In this document: positions 45,504 through 54,418 of the stretch, one piece after another
Position numbering within the stretch: position 1 is the stretch's first letter
Layout: the number at the start of each line of letters is the position of its first letter
The notes under the pieces: model-generated
What the model saw: the letters and a program-made list of their open reading frames with translations, nothing else
Databases searched by the model: none
What the model was told of the DNA's origin: nothing
Origin: Dethiosulfovibrio peptidovorans
GTDB taxonomy: Bacteria > Synergistota > Synergistia > Synergistales > Dethiosulfovibrionaceae
DNA length: 64,000 nt
Direction of reading: 5' to 3'
Assembly: GCA_002748665.1 (NCBI GenBank)
Contig: PDTB01000025.1
Coordinates: 1-64,000, forward strand
Made by a program: the position numbers and the translations under genes

Positions 45504-45509
45504 ATTATA
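45504..45509 (-). promoter_or_regulatory. Possible -10 box for fic
   Basis: A perfect TATAAT on the minus strand lies about 90 bases before the fic ATG. No good -35 is seen at 17 bases. It abuts the start of the truncated plus-strand algI remnant. Confidence 0.35.
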
Positions 45510-45536
45510 TCATCACGTTATGAAATGAGAGAGCAG

Positions 45537-45785
45537 TGACCTCCCTGAAGCTGGTCATCGCCGACACCCTGTCTCCCTGGGTGGCTGCAGTTTTCAACAG
45601 CAATGCGCCTGTGATGTTCTTTGAGGCCTCGGCTGGGGCGTTGTGTTATACGTTCCAGATTTATTTCGATTTTTCAGGGTATTCGGATATGGCTTTGGGA
45701 ATTGGACGGTTCTTCAATATCGAACTTCCCATCAATTTCAACTCGCCGTATAAGGCGACGTCGATCATAGACTTCTGGATAGGAA
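45537..45785 (+). pseudogene. algI-like MBOAT O-acetyltransferase, internal fragment
   Basis: About 80 codons match the middle of AlgI-type membrane-bound O-acetyltransferases: LKLVIADTLSPWVAAVFN, GALCYTFQIYFDFSGYSDMALGIG and LPINFNSPYKATSIIDFW. The roughly 200 upstream residues, and everything after FW including the catalytic His region, are missing. The 5' break lies at the edge of the fic segment. It then runs in frame into a second remnant, implying a deletion between two neighbouring genes of a polysaccharide-acetylation locus. Confidence 0.8.
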
Positions 45786-46535
45786 ACAGTCGATGCTACC
45801 ACAACAATATAGTTCCAAAAATCATCTGCCGAAACGACAGCCTGGAAACTCACGACGTAGTCAATGTGGGGGCGGAGGAAGCATCACCTTTTGAGATGCT
45901 TGTAAAGCATAAAAAGATGATGGCCTGTGGTAAACTTGAAAATGCAAACTTTTGTTTTTTTGTGCTTGACCCAGAATTTTTCTTCGAATCTTTATACGTA
46001 AAAAAACACTACGAAAAGATCTTCCTCAATAGCTCTCAATGGAGTGTCCTTGCCTTTCGATATGGGAATTTTTATTTTGTACCTTACTCTTATTTTTTTG
46101 AACTCTCTCCGCTATGTACCGACCAAAAGCGGTAAATGCGATGGATTTTCCCATTCTTAACGACGAGGAGCTTTTCCCCTTTTCCAGCTTCGAGCTTGAC
46201 AGTCTCGTAAAGCTTAAGAAAATGGTCGAGGAGGATGGGGGCTTTTCGTCTTCGTCTTTGCTCCCGTGTGGGATGTATCATCCTACCTGGCTTCAGAGAC
46301 ATTCCGCCGACAGTTGAAAAGCCTGGCTACCGGTATCAATGAGAGAATCGGCCCTGTTCGGCTGATGGGGAGTTGGGATAGAGACACATATGGTCTGGTA
46401 TACGAAGACTTTAAAGACAGAACACATCTTTCTCTGTCTGGAGCGGAAAAGTTCACGACCACGGTCTTTTCGTGCCTGGATGAGATAGCCCGTCAACAGC
46501 CTATTCGTATGACGGAAAAACCTACCCTCCGATAA
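45780..46535 (+). pseudogene. Frameshifted SGNH/AlgJ-like partner of the acetyltransferase
   Basis: Homologous-looking segments occur in three successive frames. The first (to about 46105) has GNSRCYHNN, like an SGNH block I, then ASPFEMLVKHKKMM, FFVLDPEFFFESLY and NSSQWSVLAFRYGN. The second (46114-46235) has MYRPKAVNAMDF and NDEELFPFSSFELDSLVKLKK. The third (about 46236-46535) has FAPVWDVSSYLASETFRRQL, DRDTYGLVYEDFKDRTHLS and SGAEKF. Read together they look like one periplasmic SGNH-hydrolase-type protein, such as those working with AlgI-like acetyltransferases. At least two frameshifts, near 46100 and 46238, make it nonfunctional. Confidence 0.75.
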
Positions 46536-46563
46536 CTCTTTATCTCGTTCTATCGATGCTCTC

Positions 46564-46592
46564 TTGTAATATTCTCTTCTTGATGATACTAT
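46564..46592 (+). promoter_or_regulatory. Candidate yerC promoter
   Basis: TTGTAA (46564-46569), a 17-base spacer, then TACTAT (46587-46592). An alternative TATACC lies about 10 bases further on. The site is 50-75 bases before the GTG start. Confidence 0.5.
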
Positions 46593-46640
46593 TATGCTAT
46601 ACCGCACAAAAAAGACACCTCAGAGAGGAGGCTGCACATC

Positions 46641-46943
46641 GTGGAAAAATGGAAGGATCGCCTTACTGATCAATTGTGCTCTGCTCTGCTCGCCCTTGAG
46701 ACTGAGGGGGAGGTTTATGCTTTTTTGGAGGACATCGCCACCATCGGAGAGATCCGAGCCCTTTCCCAGAGGCTGGAGGTTGCACGACTCCTTCAGGGAG
46801 GATACACCTATCCTCAGATCGCCCAACAGACCGGTGCCAGTACAGCCACCATCAGCCGGGTCAAAAAATTTCTGGAATATGGCGCCGACGGATACAGGAT
46901 CATTCTCGACCGTCTTCAGCCCCAGGATAACGGCAAGGCATAA
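46641..46943 (+). CDS. YerC/YecD family TrpR-like regulator
   Basis: 100 residues from a GTG, with AGGAGG 9 bases upstream. The fold is that of the Trp-repressor superfamily: FLEDIATIGEIRALSQRLEVARLL, then a helix-turn-helix YPQIAQQTGASTATISRVKKFL near residues 55-76. The YerC subgroup lacks a known corepressor, and its target genes are not apparent here. It is one of few plus-strand genes and stands alone between the fic island and nth. Confidence 0.9.
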   Translation: MEKWKDRLTDQLCSALLALETEGEVYAFLEDIATIGEIRALSQRLEVARLLQGGYTYPQIAQQTGASTATISRVKKFLEYGADGYRIILDRLQPQDNGKA

Positions 46944-46990
46944 AGACAAGCGGCGACGTCCTCAAGAAAGGAAAGTCGCCGTTTGTCTTT
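46944..46990 (+). terminator. Hairpin terminator between yerC and nth (convergent)
   Basis: AGACAAGCGGCGAC (46944-46957) pairs with GTCGCCGTTTGTCT (46975-46988) apart from one mismatch, starting at the yerC stop. The T-tail is short and interrupted (TTTGTT). As the genes converge it may serve both strands. Confidence 0.65.
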
Positions 46991-47007
46991 GTTGGATGTG
47001 CATACTT

Positions 47008-47721
47008 TTACAGCACCGCTGACGGACACCGAGTACGAATCCCGCAACCGGAACATCGGGGCGATCTGGCAACACAGATGGCCTTACCGTGGCTGATGAT
47101 GTTAAGATGGGCGCCTTTTTTACGAGATTCAGGGACCACCGTCTCCATATATGCCTGAATTCTGGGCGGGGGCATGTTGTGGGGTACCCATTTCATTCTC
47201 CGACAGAACCGGGCCACGTGGGTATCAACAGGAAAGGCCGGAATACCCAGATCGAAGACCAGGACGCAGGCAGCGGTTTTGGGACCGACACCTGGCAATC
47301 CTTCGAGAAACTCGCGAACCTCACCTGACGACCATGCCCCGAGTCCCTTCAGGCTGTAGGAGCCCATTCGAGAGGCGATGATATCCAACACCTCCAGCAT
47401 ACGCCCCGCTTTGACGTTGGCGATGCCGGCCACCCGAATGAATCCGGCTAGGGTTTCCTGATCCAGAGCAGCTACGTCCTTCCAGGAGGGAATTGCTTTC
47501 GTCAGGGTGGAAAAAGCCCTATCCCGATTGTTGTCGTTGGTGTTCTGAGACAGGATGGTCAGCATCAGGCCATCCAGGGGCTCGTCAAAGGGGACCACCC
47601 GAGGGTGGGCCTCCTGTCCCCACATAGCTTCCAGATCGTTAAGGATGGATGCTACCGTGGCACTATCCAGAGGAGGGAGGAGAACCTCCCGAGGTTCGGG
47701 GAGATCCGCAAGTCGGCTCAC
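47008..47721 (-). CDS. nth: Endonuclease III-like HhH-GPD DNA glycosylase with Fe-S cluster
   Basis: 237 residues. The substrate-binding ILSQNTNDNNRDRAF, the hairpin LPGVGPKTAACVL with the catalytic Lys, and PVDTHVARF with the catalytic Asp are all present. The C-terminal C-x6-C-x2-C-x5-C set (CVARSPRCSGCGIRTRC) binds a 4Fe-4S cluster. It removes oxidised pyrimidines from DNA. The start is a GTG overlapping the Lon-like stop (GTGA). Confidence 0.92.
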   Translation of the reverse strand: MSRLADLPEPREVLLPPLDSATVASILNDLEAMWGQEAHPRVVPFDEPLDGLMLTILSQNTNDNNRDRAFSTLTKAIPSWKDVAALDQETLAGFIRVAGIANVKAGRMLEVLDIIASRMGSYSLKGLGAWSSGEVREFLEGLPGVGPKTAACVLVFDLGIPAFPVDTHVARFCRRMKWVPHNMPPPRIQAYMETVVPESRKKGAHLNIISHGKAICVARSPRCSGCGIRTRCPSAVL

Positions 47722-50186
47722 CGGATAGGATCCTCGTTGTCCTTTTCCCCAGATCGTTTTTTCGACGATTCTTTATTTTCTCCAGAAAGTTCTTTGTTGA
47801 TTCGGGCCGCATCCTTCATCCACTTTTTGAGTTTGGCTTTGGCCCTGCCATGAACCGAGTTCTTAGGGAAAATGCCCCTGGCGTTAGGGACACCTGCGGG
47901 AACCCCTGTCAGGATCTCGATTCCCTGGTCGACCGTTTCGACCTCCCACAGGTGAAACTGGCCCTCACGCATGGCATCGACGACTTCCTGATTGAGCATA
48001 AGATGCCGCCGGTTCGGTCTGGGAATGAGGACACCCTGTCGTCCTGTCAGACCTCGCTCCTTACAGTAGGTGAAGAACCCCTCCACTTTTTCGTTGACAC
48101 CGCCGATGGCCTGCACGTTACCGAACTGGTCCACTGATCCTGTAACAGCGATAGACTGGTCTATCGGCAACTCGGCGAGGGACGAGAGCAGGCAGTAAAG
48201 TTCGGTTGACGAGGCGCTGTCTCCCTCAATGCCCCCGTAGTTCTGCTCGAAAGAGATGCTGGCCGAGAGGGTAAGGGGCATGTCCTGTGCGTATTTTCGA
48301 CCCAGATAACTGTTGAGGGTAAGGTGTCCTTTGTTGTGGATCGGACCGGCCATGGCCGTCTCCCGCTCAATGTTGACGACTCCTTCTTTGCCCATGTACG
48401 TGTTTGCAGTAATCCGAGCCGGGTGACCGAAGGCGTAATTGCCCAGGTCGATAACGGCCAAGCCGTTGATCTGCCCCACGGCACTTCCCTCGGTGTCGAT
48501 CCTGATGACACCGTCGGTAAAAGCCCGACGAACCCGTTCCTCCACTAAACTTGCCCGATATCGGGCCTCTTGAATGGCTTGATAAACGTGGTTCCTGGTT
48601 ACCAAGTCGGCCCCGTCCAATTTTGCCCAGGCAAGGGATTCCACGATGGTCTCAATGATCTGATTGAATTTGATGGAAAGCCGATCCTGGTCTCCGGCCA
48701 ATCGGGAGGACCAGTCAATAATTTCGGCCACGGCTTCGGCGGAGAAATGGGCTCCTCCCTCTCGCTGGACCACTGTGGAGATGAACTGAGCCATCTGGTG
48801 TTCTGTCTCGCTGGTCCGTTCCATATCCGACGTGAACTCGGCACGGAGCTTGAACATCTTTCGGAATTCAGGATCATAGTATTGAAGCAGATGATACAGA
48901 TAGTGGGTCCCCACCAGGACAACTTTGAGGTCAATCTCCACTCCTTCGGGGCGAAGAGACGACATGGGCACTGCCCCATACTGGTCTCCCAGGTTTTCTA
49001 TATGGAGAGTTCCTGTACGGAGAACTCGCTTGAGCCCCTCATAAGACATGAAATTTCGAAGCAGCAGGTCCATGTCCAGCACCAAAAACCCACCGTTGGC
49101 CTTGTGGATAGCTCCGGCCACGATTTTGCCAAAATCGGTGTAAAGGTACCCCTGACGGCTCTCGTACTCGACCTTGCCCATGAGGTTGTAGTAGGTGGGA
49201 TTGGTCTCCCATATAACTGGAGCCCCTTTATCCGGGTCGTTGGAGACAATGGCGTTCACCTGATAGACGCTGAAGTCCACCTCAGCGTTATCGTCTCGGG
49301 CGGCAGCAACGAACATGCCGAAGTTGTCGATGACACTGTCCGTCCAGTCCGAGAGCCACGCTTTGATCGTGTCCGTGACAGCAAAACGCTCGGTCACGTC
49401 CTCCAGAGCGGGCTGAATAGCGTTTCGACAGATCTCCGATTCCAGCTCACTGATCCGTTTTTTCAGGTCTTTCTCTTTCTCCCGTATTTCCCGAAGTACA
49501 GCCAAGGTCCGCTGGGATATCTCTTTAGACTCCTCCTGGAGGGAGTTCTGACGTTCTTCGTCCAACTCCTCAAATTCCTCGGGTTTGATCTCCCGCCGGG
49601 TGGCCTCTCCTTCCTCGTCAACGTCATCGATGAGAGGAATGTTGACAAAACCCTGGGGGGTACGCTTCACAGAGAACCCCTTGTCCCATGCCCAGGCTTT
49701 GACCCCCTCCATCTTCTCGTTGACCTCATCCTGAAAGACCTTGACCTCCTGGGCCTTGGTGTCCTCGTACTGCCCCTTTTCGAAGGCCTTGTTGATGACG
49801 CTTTTCAGCTCGTCGATCAAGGTAAGGAAAGCCGACTCCATGGCCTTTCCCTGACCTGCTGGCAAGAAGAGAGCCACGGGTTCGCCGGGATTATCGAAGT
49901 TATACCCATAGGCCAGGTCCTGCGGCGCCTCCATCTCCTCGGCCCGTTTTTTGAGACTGTCCAGAGCGTAGGTCGTTCGGCCGCTCCCTGGTGTCCCCAC
50001 CACGAAGATATTATATCCCTTGCTTTTCACGGAAAGGCCAAAATCCATGGCCCGAACCGCCCGATCCTGCCCGATAAAACCCGTAAGGCAGTCCATCTCC
50101 TCGGTCGAGCAACAGGACAGGGATTTGGGGTCGGTGACCTTTCGAACAGCGTGAGTATCCAGTTTCAGGGTATCCTTCAACGACAT
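47718..50186 (-). CDS. Lon-like ATP-dependent protease (AAA_32/LonB type)
   Basis: 822 residues. The N-terminal part holds an ATPase-type loop GTPGSGRTTY (about 63-72), where Arg replaces the usual Walker A Lys. A coiled-coil insert spans about 180-260. The C-terminal Lon protease domain has the catalytic Ser in EGDSASSTEL and Lys in GGVNEKVEGFF, plus the PLTLSASISFEQ region. It lacks the canonical Lon N-domain. Homologues are cytoplasmic proteases of poorly known substrates. It ends with a Lys/Glu-rich tail and overlaps nth. Confidence 0.92.
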   Translation of the reverse strand: MSLKDTLKLDTHAVRKVTDPKSLSCCSTEEMDCLTGFIGQDRAVRAMDFGLSVKSKGYNIFVVGTPGSGRTTYALDSLKKRAEEMEAPQDLAYGYNFDNPGEPVALFLPAGQGKAMESAFLTLIDELKSVINKAFEKGQYEDTKAQEVKVFQDEVNEKMEGVKAWAWDKGFSVKRTPQGFVNIPLIDDVDEEGEATRREIKPEEFEELDEERQNSLQEESKEISQRTLAVLREIREKEKDLKKRISELESEICRNAIQPALEDVTERFAVTDTIKAWLSDWTDSVIDNFGMFVAAARDDNAEVDFSVYQVNAIVSNDPDKGAPVIWETNPTYYNLMGKVEYESRQGYLYTDFGKIVAGAIHKANGGFLVLDMDLLLRNFMSYEGLKRVLRTGTLHIENLGDQYGAVPMSSLRPEGVEIDLKVVLVGTHYLYHLLQYYDPEFRKMFKLRAEFTSDMERTSETEHQMAQFISTVVQREGGAHFSAEAVAEIIDWSSRLAGDQDRLSIKFNQIIETIVESLAWAKLDGADLVTRNHVYQAIQEARYRASLVEERVRRAFTDGVIRIDTEGSAVGQINGLAVIDLGNYAFGHPARITANTYMGKEGVVNIERETAMAGPIHNKGHLTLNSYLGRKYAQDMPLTLSASISFEQNYGGIEGDSASSTELYCLLSSLAELPIDQSIAVTGSVDQFGNVQAIGGVNEKVEGFFTYCKERGLTGRQGVLIPRPNRRHLMLNQEVVDAMREGQFHLWEVETVDQGIEILTGVPAGVPNARGIFPKNSVHGRAKAKLKKWMKDAARINKELSGENKESSKKRSGEKDNEDPIR

Positions 50187-50199
50187 ATATTTTCCTCCT

Positions 50200-51273
50200 T
50201 CATCGACAGCTCACATGGGAGATAATCCCCCCGGCCAAAAGCCAGGAACCATCGTATACGACCAAAGATTGCCCCGGAGCTACGCCCTGAACGGGCATAC
50301 TCAAGAGGACCTCGAACGACGAACCGTCGAGATCGGTCATCGTGGCGAGAACGGCGCGAGAACGATATCGATGACACACCGTATAGCTCTCCCCCACTTT
50401 AATTCTATGATGCCATCGTAGCATAGAGCACCGAATCCTGACAACGGCACAGTCATCGACCCCTCCCAGGATCAGGGAGTTGGTCTTGCGATCTTTGTCC
50501 GCCACAAACCAGGGACCTCCACCGAGCCCCAAGCCCTTTCTCTGCCCCAAAGTGTATCGATAGAGACCGCCGTGCTCACCCAGACGACGTCCATCAGCTG
50601 TGATCATCGGACCCGGAGGACATGTATCACCAAGGCGACGGGCCAGAAAATCTTCCAGTCGTTCTGGCAAAAAACAAATATCCTGACTGTCTCCCTGTCC
50701 CAGATCGAACGCATCCAGTGCATGGGCGACCATGGTCCGAACCTGTGGTTTTGACAGGAGCTCCAGAGGGAAGATAAGTCGAGGAAGCCACTCCCGGGCC
50801 AGACGATAGAGCATGTAGCTCTGGTCTTTCCCACCACGGTCGGCCCGACGGATGGCAATCCCATCTCCGTAGGCCCCGAGACCTGCGTAGTGCCCCGTAG
50901 CCACGTGTTGAATTCCTCGACGATTCGCCTCGTCGAAGAGAAGACGAAATTTGACCCGCTCGTTGCAGAGGATACAGGGATTAGGTGTCGAACCGTCCCC
51001 GTAGGCAACGACAAAGGGGTCGATGACGAACTTTCTAAAGGCATCCCGACCGTCCACCTCGACAACGGGGATACCCAGTCTCTCCAGGCCAACCAGTCGC
51101 TTACGATCCCGGTCGTCGCCCTGGTCGTGGAGGATGAGGCGAATTCCGAGGGGATCGTACCCACGCTCTCGCAGGATCAAGGCAGCAGCGCAGCTATCTA
51201 CACCACCGCTGACTCCCAGGATGACAGGGACGCTAATGATCGATTCCCTCCCGGGAGAGAAGTCCCCGTTCAT
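50200..51273 (-). CDS. mnmA: tRNA-specific 2-thiouridylase MnmA
   Basis: 357 residues. PP-loop VSGGVDSCAAALIL, first catalytic Cys in TPNPCILCNERVKF, ATGHYA, KDQSYMLYRL and second Cys in SQDICFLP are all present, followed by the C-terminal RNA-binding domains (YTLGQRKGLGLG). It installs the 2-thio group on U34 of tRNA Lys, Glu and Gln. The ATG lies 41 bases inside cobO without a strong ribosome site, so coupling is likely. Confidence 0.95.
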   Translation of the reverse strand: MNGDFSPGRESIISVPVILGVSGGVDSCAAALILRERGYDPLGIRLILHDQGDDRDRKRLVGLERLGIPVVEVDGRDAFRKFVIDPFVVAYGDGSTPNPCILCNERVKFRLLFDEANRRGIQHVATGHYAGLGAYGDGIAIRRADRGGKDQSYMLYRLAREWLPRLIFPLELLSKPQVRTMVAHALDAFDLGQGDSQDICFLPERLEDFLARRLGDTCPPGPMITADGRRLGEHGGLYRYTLGQRKGLGLGGGPWFVADKDRKTNSLILGGVDDCAVVRIRCSMLRWHHRIKVGESYTVCHRYRSRAVLATMTDLDGSSFEVLLSMPVQGVAPGQSLVVYDGSWLLAGGIISHVSCR

Positions 51274-51754
51274 AGGGATGACGACGGCACTGAACTTCCG
51301 AGATATAGTCAGCCCGATCGACCAGGCTTGCCGAGATAAAACGGCCTGTCAGGATCAGCTCGGTCCCGGGGGCTTTGCCGTCGACCAAGTCCAAAAGGTC
51401 ATTTTCGGAGAACAGACCGTAGTCCAGGGCCACGGTCACCTCGTCCAAAATAGCCAGGTCCCGTGGATCATCCAGCAGAAATCGCCGAGCCGCTGCTAAT
51501 CCCCGACGGGCCTCGGATCGATCTTCTTCAGTCTCCCGCCCCCTGTACACGTATTCCCGACGACCGGTCTGAACGAGCTCCATCCCCTTGAGCCTCCGCA
51601 GAAGGGGGACCTCCGAGTAGGGGTATCCCTTCATAAACTGGACCATGCCCACCCTCCAACCAGCCCCCAAGGCTCGAAGGGCCACGCCCACGGCAGCCGT
51701 TGTTTTCCCCTTTCCGTCTCCGAAGTACACGTGTATCAATCCCTTATCTCTCAT
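51233..51754 (-). CDS. cobO: Corrinoid adenosyltransferase (CobO/BtuR type)
   Basis: 173 residues from ATG 51754, with GGGAGGAG 8 bases upstream. P-loop GDGKGKTTAAVGVALRALGAG at residues 12-32, VQFMKG, ILDEVTVALDYGL and LTGR follow the CobA family. It adds the 5'-deoxyadenosyl group to cob(I)alamin or precursors. No other cobalamin gene is adjacent and I saw no cobalamin riboswitch in the short leader. The longer reading upstream of this ATG runs into hypF and is not coding. Confidence 0.94.
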   Translation of the reverse strand: MRDKGLIHVYFGDGKGKTTAAVGVALRALGAGWRVGMVQFMKGYPYSEVPLLRRLKGMELVQTGRREYVYRGRETEEDRSEARRGLAAARRFLLDDPRDLAILDEVTVALDYGLFSENDLLDLVDGKAPGTELILTGRFISASLVDRADYISEVQCRRHPYERGLLSREGIDH

Positions 51755-51823
51755 AGACGGATCTCCTCCCTTCCTAAGGGATATCGTAGTACAATGCCGG
51801 TGAAACGGGGGGACGCACTCGTG

Positions 51824-54076
51824 ATGGAAAAAAGGATCCTTGTCACCGGCGTGGTCCAGGGCGTGGGATTTCGCCCGTTCTGTGCACGTCTGGCATCGTC
51901 TTTTGGCTTGGGTGGCTCGGTGATCAACAGCTCCGACGGGGTGGAGATCGTCCTCCGGGGGCCAGCTCAGGCCATAGACCACTATATCAGAGAACTGCCC
52001 CACAGGAAGCCAAATCCGGCGGATATCCACGACGTTCGAATCCTATCAGAGGGAGAATGCGCCGAAGCCGGTCCTTTTGTCATTGAAGCCAGCCGCCGAT
52101 CAAATCGGCAACGGGTTCTCATTCCGCCTGACATCGCCACCTGTGACCGTTGCCTGAAGGAGATGAACGATCCAACTGACCGTCGATACAGGTATCCCTT
52201 TATCAACTGCACCGACTGTGGCCCCAGGTTCTCAATCGTAAGAGGACTTCCTTATGACCGTCACCTGACGACCATGGCGATCTTTCCCATGTGTCCCGAC
52301 TGTGCCGAGGAATACGGGGATCAGGTGAACCGTCGATATCACGCTCAACCCAACGCCTGCCCGGTCTGTGGCCCCTCGGTCATCTTTCAAGGCCCCGACG
52401 GATCGACAGCTCAAAACGAGAACGCCATCCAGGACTGCCGAGAGGCTCTTAAAGCCGGGTTCATCGTGGCAATCAAAGGACTAGGGGGATTCCATCTGGC
52501 ATGCTCTCCATGGTTCGAGTCCCCCCTCAAGGTCCTCAGAAACCGCAAGAGACGGCCACACAAACCGCTGGCCATCATGGCTGAGTCGTTGGAAATAGCT
52601 CGAGAGCTGGTGACTCTTACCGAAACTACCCAGAGACTGCTCATCTCCCCCCAAAGGCCCATCGTCGTCTGCAATCGACGCCCCGACTCAGCGCTCCACG
52701 AGCTGGTAGCCCCAAGGCAATCGTCGGTGGGGGTCATGCTGCCCTATACGCCTTTGCACCACCTGTTGCTTCAGGACATGAAGGCCCTTGTCATGACCAG
52801 CGCCAACATCGCCGACGCTCCACTGATCTCCGACAACGACCGGGCCTTGACTGAACTGAAGGGAATCGCTGACGCCTTTCTCCTCCACGACAGGGATATC
52901 CACATGAAGGTTGACGACTCCCTGGTAGCTGAGGCCGAGGAGCGAACGGTTCTCCTCCGTCGGGGACGAGGGTACGTCCCCAACCCCCTGTCGGTCTCCT
53001 TCTTAATGCCGCCCATTCTGGCCGCAGGAGCTGAGATGAAAAGTACCTTCACCCTCACCCAGGACAACCTAGCCTTCCCGAGCCAATACTTGGGAGACGG
53101 TAAGCAAATGGAGACACTGGAATACTACCGAGAGGCTTTGAACCATTTCACCGGTCTGTACAATATTCATCCCAAGTTCCTCGTTCACGACAGCCATCCA
53201 CTCTACCTCTCCACTCGGGTCGCCCGATCATACATAGGAGAACCGGAACAGAGCATGGCCGTACAGCACCACCACGCCCACCTGGCAGCCTGTCTGGCAG
53301 AGTACGACCGAAATCAGCCCACTATCGGGGTGATCCTGGACGGCACGGGATACGGAGATGACGGAACAATCTGGGGAGGGGAGTTCCTCGTGGGAGACTG
53401 GTCAGGCTTTCGGCGCATGGGATTCCTGCGTCCCGCCCCTCTTCCCGGAGGAGATCGAGCGATTCTGGAACCCTGGCGATATGGCCTGTCTCTGCTCAAT
53501 CAAACCCTGGGCCCAAAAGGTGCCCTGAGAGAGGCGTCCAAACTATGGCCTGAAAAGGCAGATGCGATCAGGACCATCCTGAAAACCATAAAATCCTCAC
53601 CTCTCACGTCCTCCTGTGGACGATTGTTCGATGGGATCTCAGCTCTGCTGGGAGGCCCCCTCCAGGTCAGTTACGACGGTCAGGCGGCTATGGAGCTGGA
53701 GGCCGTAGCCCAGGATGAGGGAGGAAAGATGAACATGGCTCTCACGAAAAGGGGGGATCTCCTGAGCCTTGATTGGGGGACCTTGATACCGTGGATCCTG
53801 AGAGAACGTCCTACTCTGGAGCAGGGAAGTTCTGTCTTCCATGAGGCCCTGGCTCAGGGAATTCTTCGGGTATGTCGCTCCATTCGACAGACCGAATCCC
53901 TCTCCATGGTGGCCCTCTCCGGCGGCGTATGGCAAAATCGCCGCCTCCTGGCTCGATCCATCACTCTGTTGGAAGCCGACGGATTCCAGGTCCTCACCCA
54001 CAAGTCTTTTTCTCCCAACGACGAGTCCGTCTCCCTGGGGCAGGCGATCATCGCCGGTTGGGCATGGCGGAACTGA
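51824..54076 (+). CDS. hypF: Carbamoyltransferase HypF ([NiFe]-hydrogenase maturation)
   Basis: 750 residues. In order: acylphosphatase domain (VTGVVQGVGFRPF, 1-90); two zinc fingers (CDRCL...CTDCG and CPDCA...CPVCG, about 100-190); a YrdC-like domain (IKGLGGFHLAC, KRRPHKPLAIM); and a Kae1-like carbamoyltransferase domain with HHHAHLAACLAEY and GVILDGTGYGDDGTIWGGEF. HypF activates carbamoyl phosphate to make the cyanide ligands of hydrogenase. ATG 51824 is preferred; GTG 51821 and ATG 51794 are alternatives. None of hypA-E or hydrogenase genes are present. Confidence 0.95.
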   Translation: MEKRILVTGVVQGVGFRPFCARLASSFGLGGSVINSSDGVEIVLRGPAQAIDHYIRELPHRKPNPADIHDVRILSEGECAEAGPFVIEASRRSNRQRVLIPPDIATCDRCLKEMNDPTDRRYRYPFINCTDCGPRFSIVRGLPYDRHLTTMAIFPMCPDCAEEYGDQVNRRYHAQPNACPVCGPSVIFQGPDGSTAQNENAIQDCREALKAGFIVAIKGLGGFHLACSPWFESPLKVLRNRKRRPHKPLAIMAESLEIARELVTLTETTQRLLISPQRPIVVCNRRPDSALHELVAPRQSSVGVMLPYTPLHHLLLQDMKALVMTSANIADAPLISDNDRALTELKGIADAFLLHDRDIHMKVDDSLVAEAEERTVLLRRGRGYVPNPLSVSFLMPPILAAGAEMKSTFTLTQDNLAFPSQYLGDGKQMETLEYYREALNHFTGLYNIHPKFLVHDSHPLYLSTRVARSYIGEPEQSMAVQHHHAHLAACLAEYDRNQPTIGVILDGTGYGDDGTIWGGEFLVGDWSGFRRMGFLRPAPLPGGDRAILEPWRYGLSLLNQTLGPKGALREASKLWPEKADAIRTILKTIKSSPLTSSCGRLFDGISALLGGPLQVSYDGQAAMELEAVAQDEGGKMNMALTKRGDLLSLDWGTLIPWILRERPTLEQGSSVFHEALAQGILRVCRSIRQTESLSMVALSGGVWQNRRLLARSITLLEADGFQVLTHKSFSPNDESVSLGQAIIAGWAWRN

Positions 54077-54083
54077 CGGGTAT

Positions 54084-54118
54084 AAAAAAGCGGAGACGAC
54101 CTTCGGCCGTCTCCGCTG
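54084..54118 (-). terminator. Rho-independent terminator of the cold-shock gene
   Basis: On the minus strand AGCGGAGACG pairs with CGTCTCCGCT around a short loop containing CGAA, followed by a run of six T (54084-54089). It also lies just after the hypF stop but lacks a T-run on that side. Confidence 0.9.
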
Positions 54119-54135
54119 GCGTTCGAGGGGTGGAA

Positions 54136-54333
54136 TCAGATTCTGACCACGTTCGACGCTTGGGGGCCCTTATCACCATCGGTGATATCGAACTCGACTA
54201 CGTCGTTCTCATCAAGAGTCTTATATCCATCCATCTGAATTGCGCTGAAGTGGACGAACACGTCGTTCCCTTCCTCTGTGGTGATAAAACCATATCCCTT
54301 GGTGCCGTTGAACCATTTGACTGTGCCCTTCAT
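54136..54333 (-). CDS. Cold-shock domain protein
   Basis: 65 residues, CspA-like. RNP1 is KGYGFI and RNP2 is VFVHFSAI, with [16 protein letters not shown] at the start. It binds single-stranded RNA or DNA as an RNA chaperone. AGGAGG is 9 bases before the ATG. It is a single-gene unit with its own promoter, structured leader and terminator. Confidence 0.96.
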   Translation of the reverse strand: MKGTVKWFNGTKGYGFITTEEGNDVFVHFSAIQMDGYKTLDENDVVEFDITDGDKGPQASNVVRI

Positions 54334-54418
54334 TACTTGTGCCTCCTAAAAATGGGTGTACACCTGCGACGAACGCGGCAGCTCCTCACAGAACGCCGAC
54401 CGTTCGGCGTCCCTATCC
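54334..54418 (-). other. Structured 5' leader of the cold-shock gene
   Basis: The predicted leader of about 85 bases contains an ACGCCGA/TCGGCGT hairpin and the ribosome site. Cold-shock mRNA leaders commonly fold differently with temperature; here only the hairpin is visible. Confidence 0.45.

Noticed and set aside
48570-50225. Plus-strand 551-codon open frame opposite the Lon-like protease
   Set aside because: Antisense shadow caused by the GC-biased codons of the protease gene; the minus-strand product has clear catalytic motifs and this one has none.
51755-51823. Cobalamin riboswitch before cobO
   Set aside because: The divergent gap is about 70 bases, too short for the riboswitch, and the B12-box pattern is not seen.
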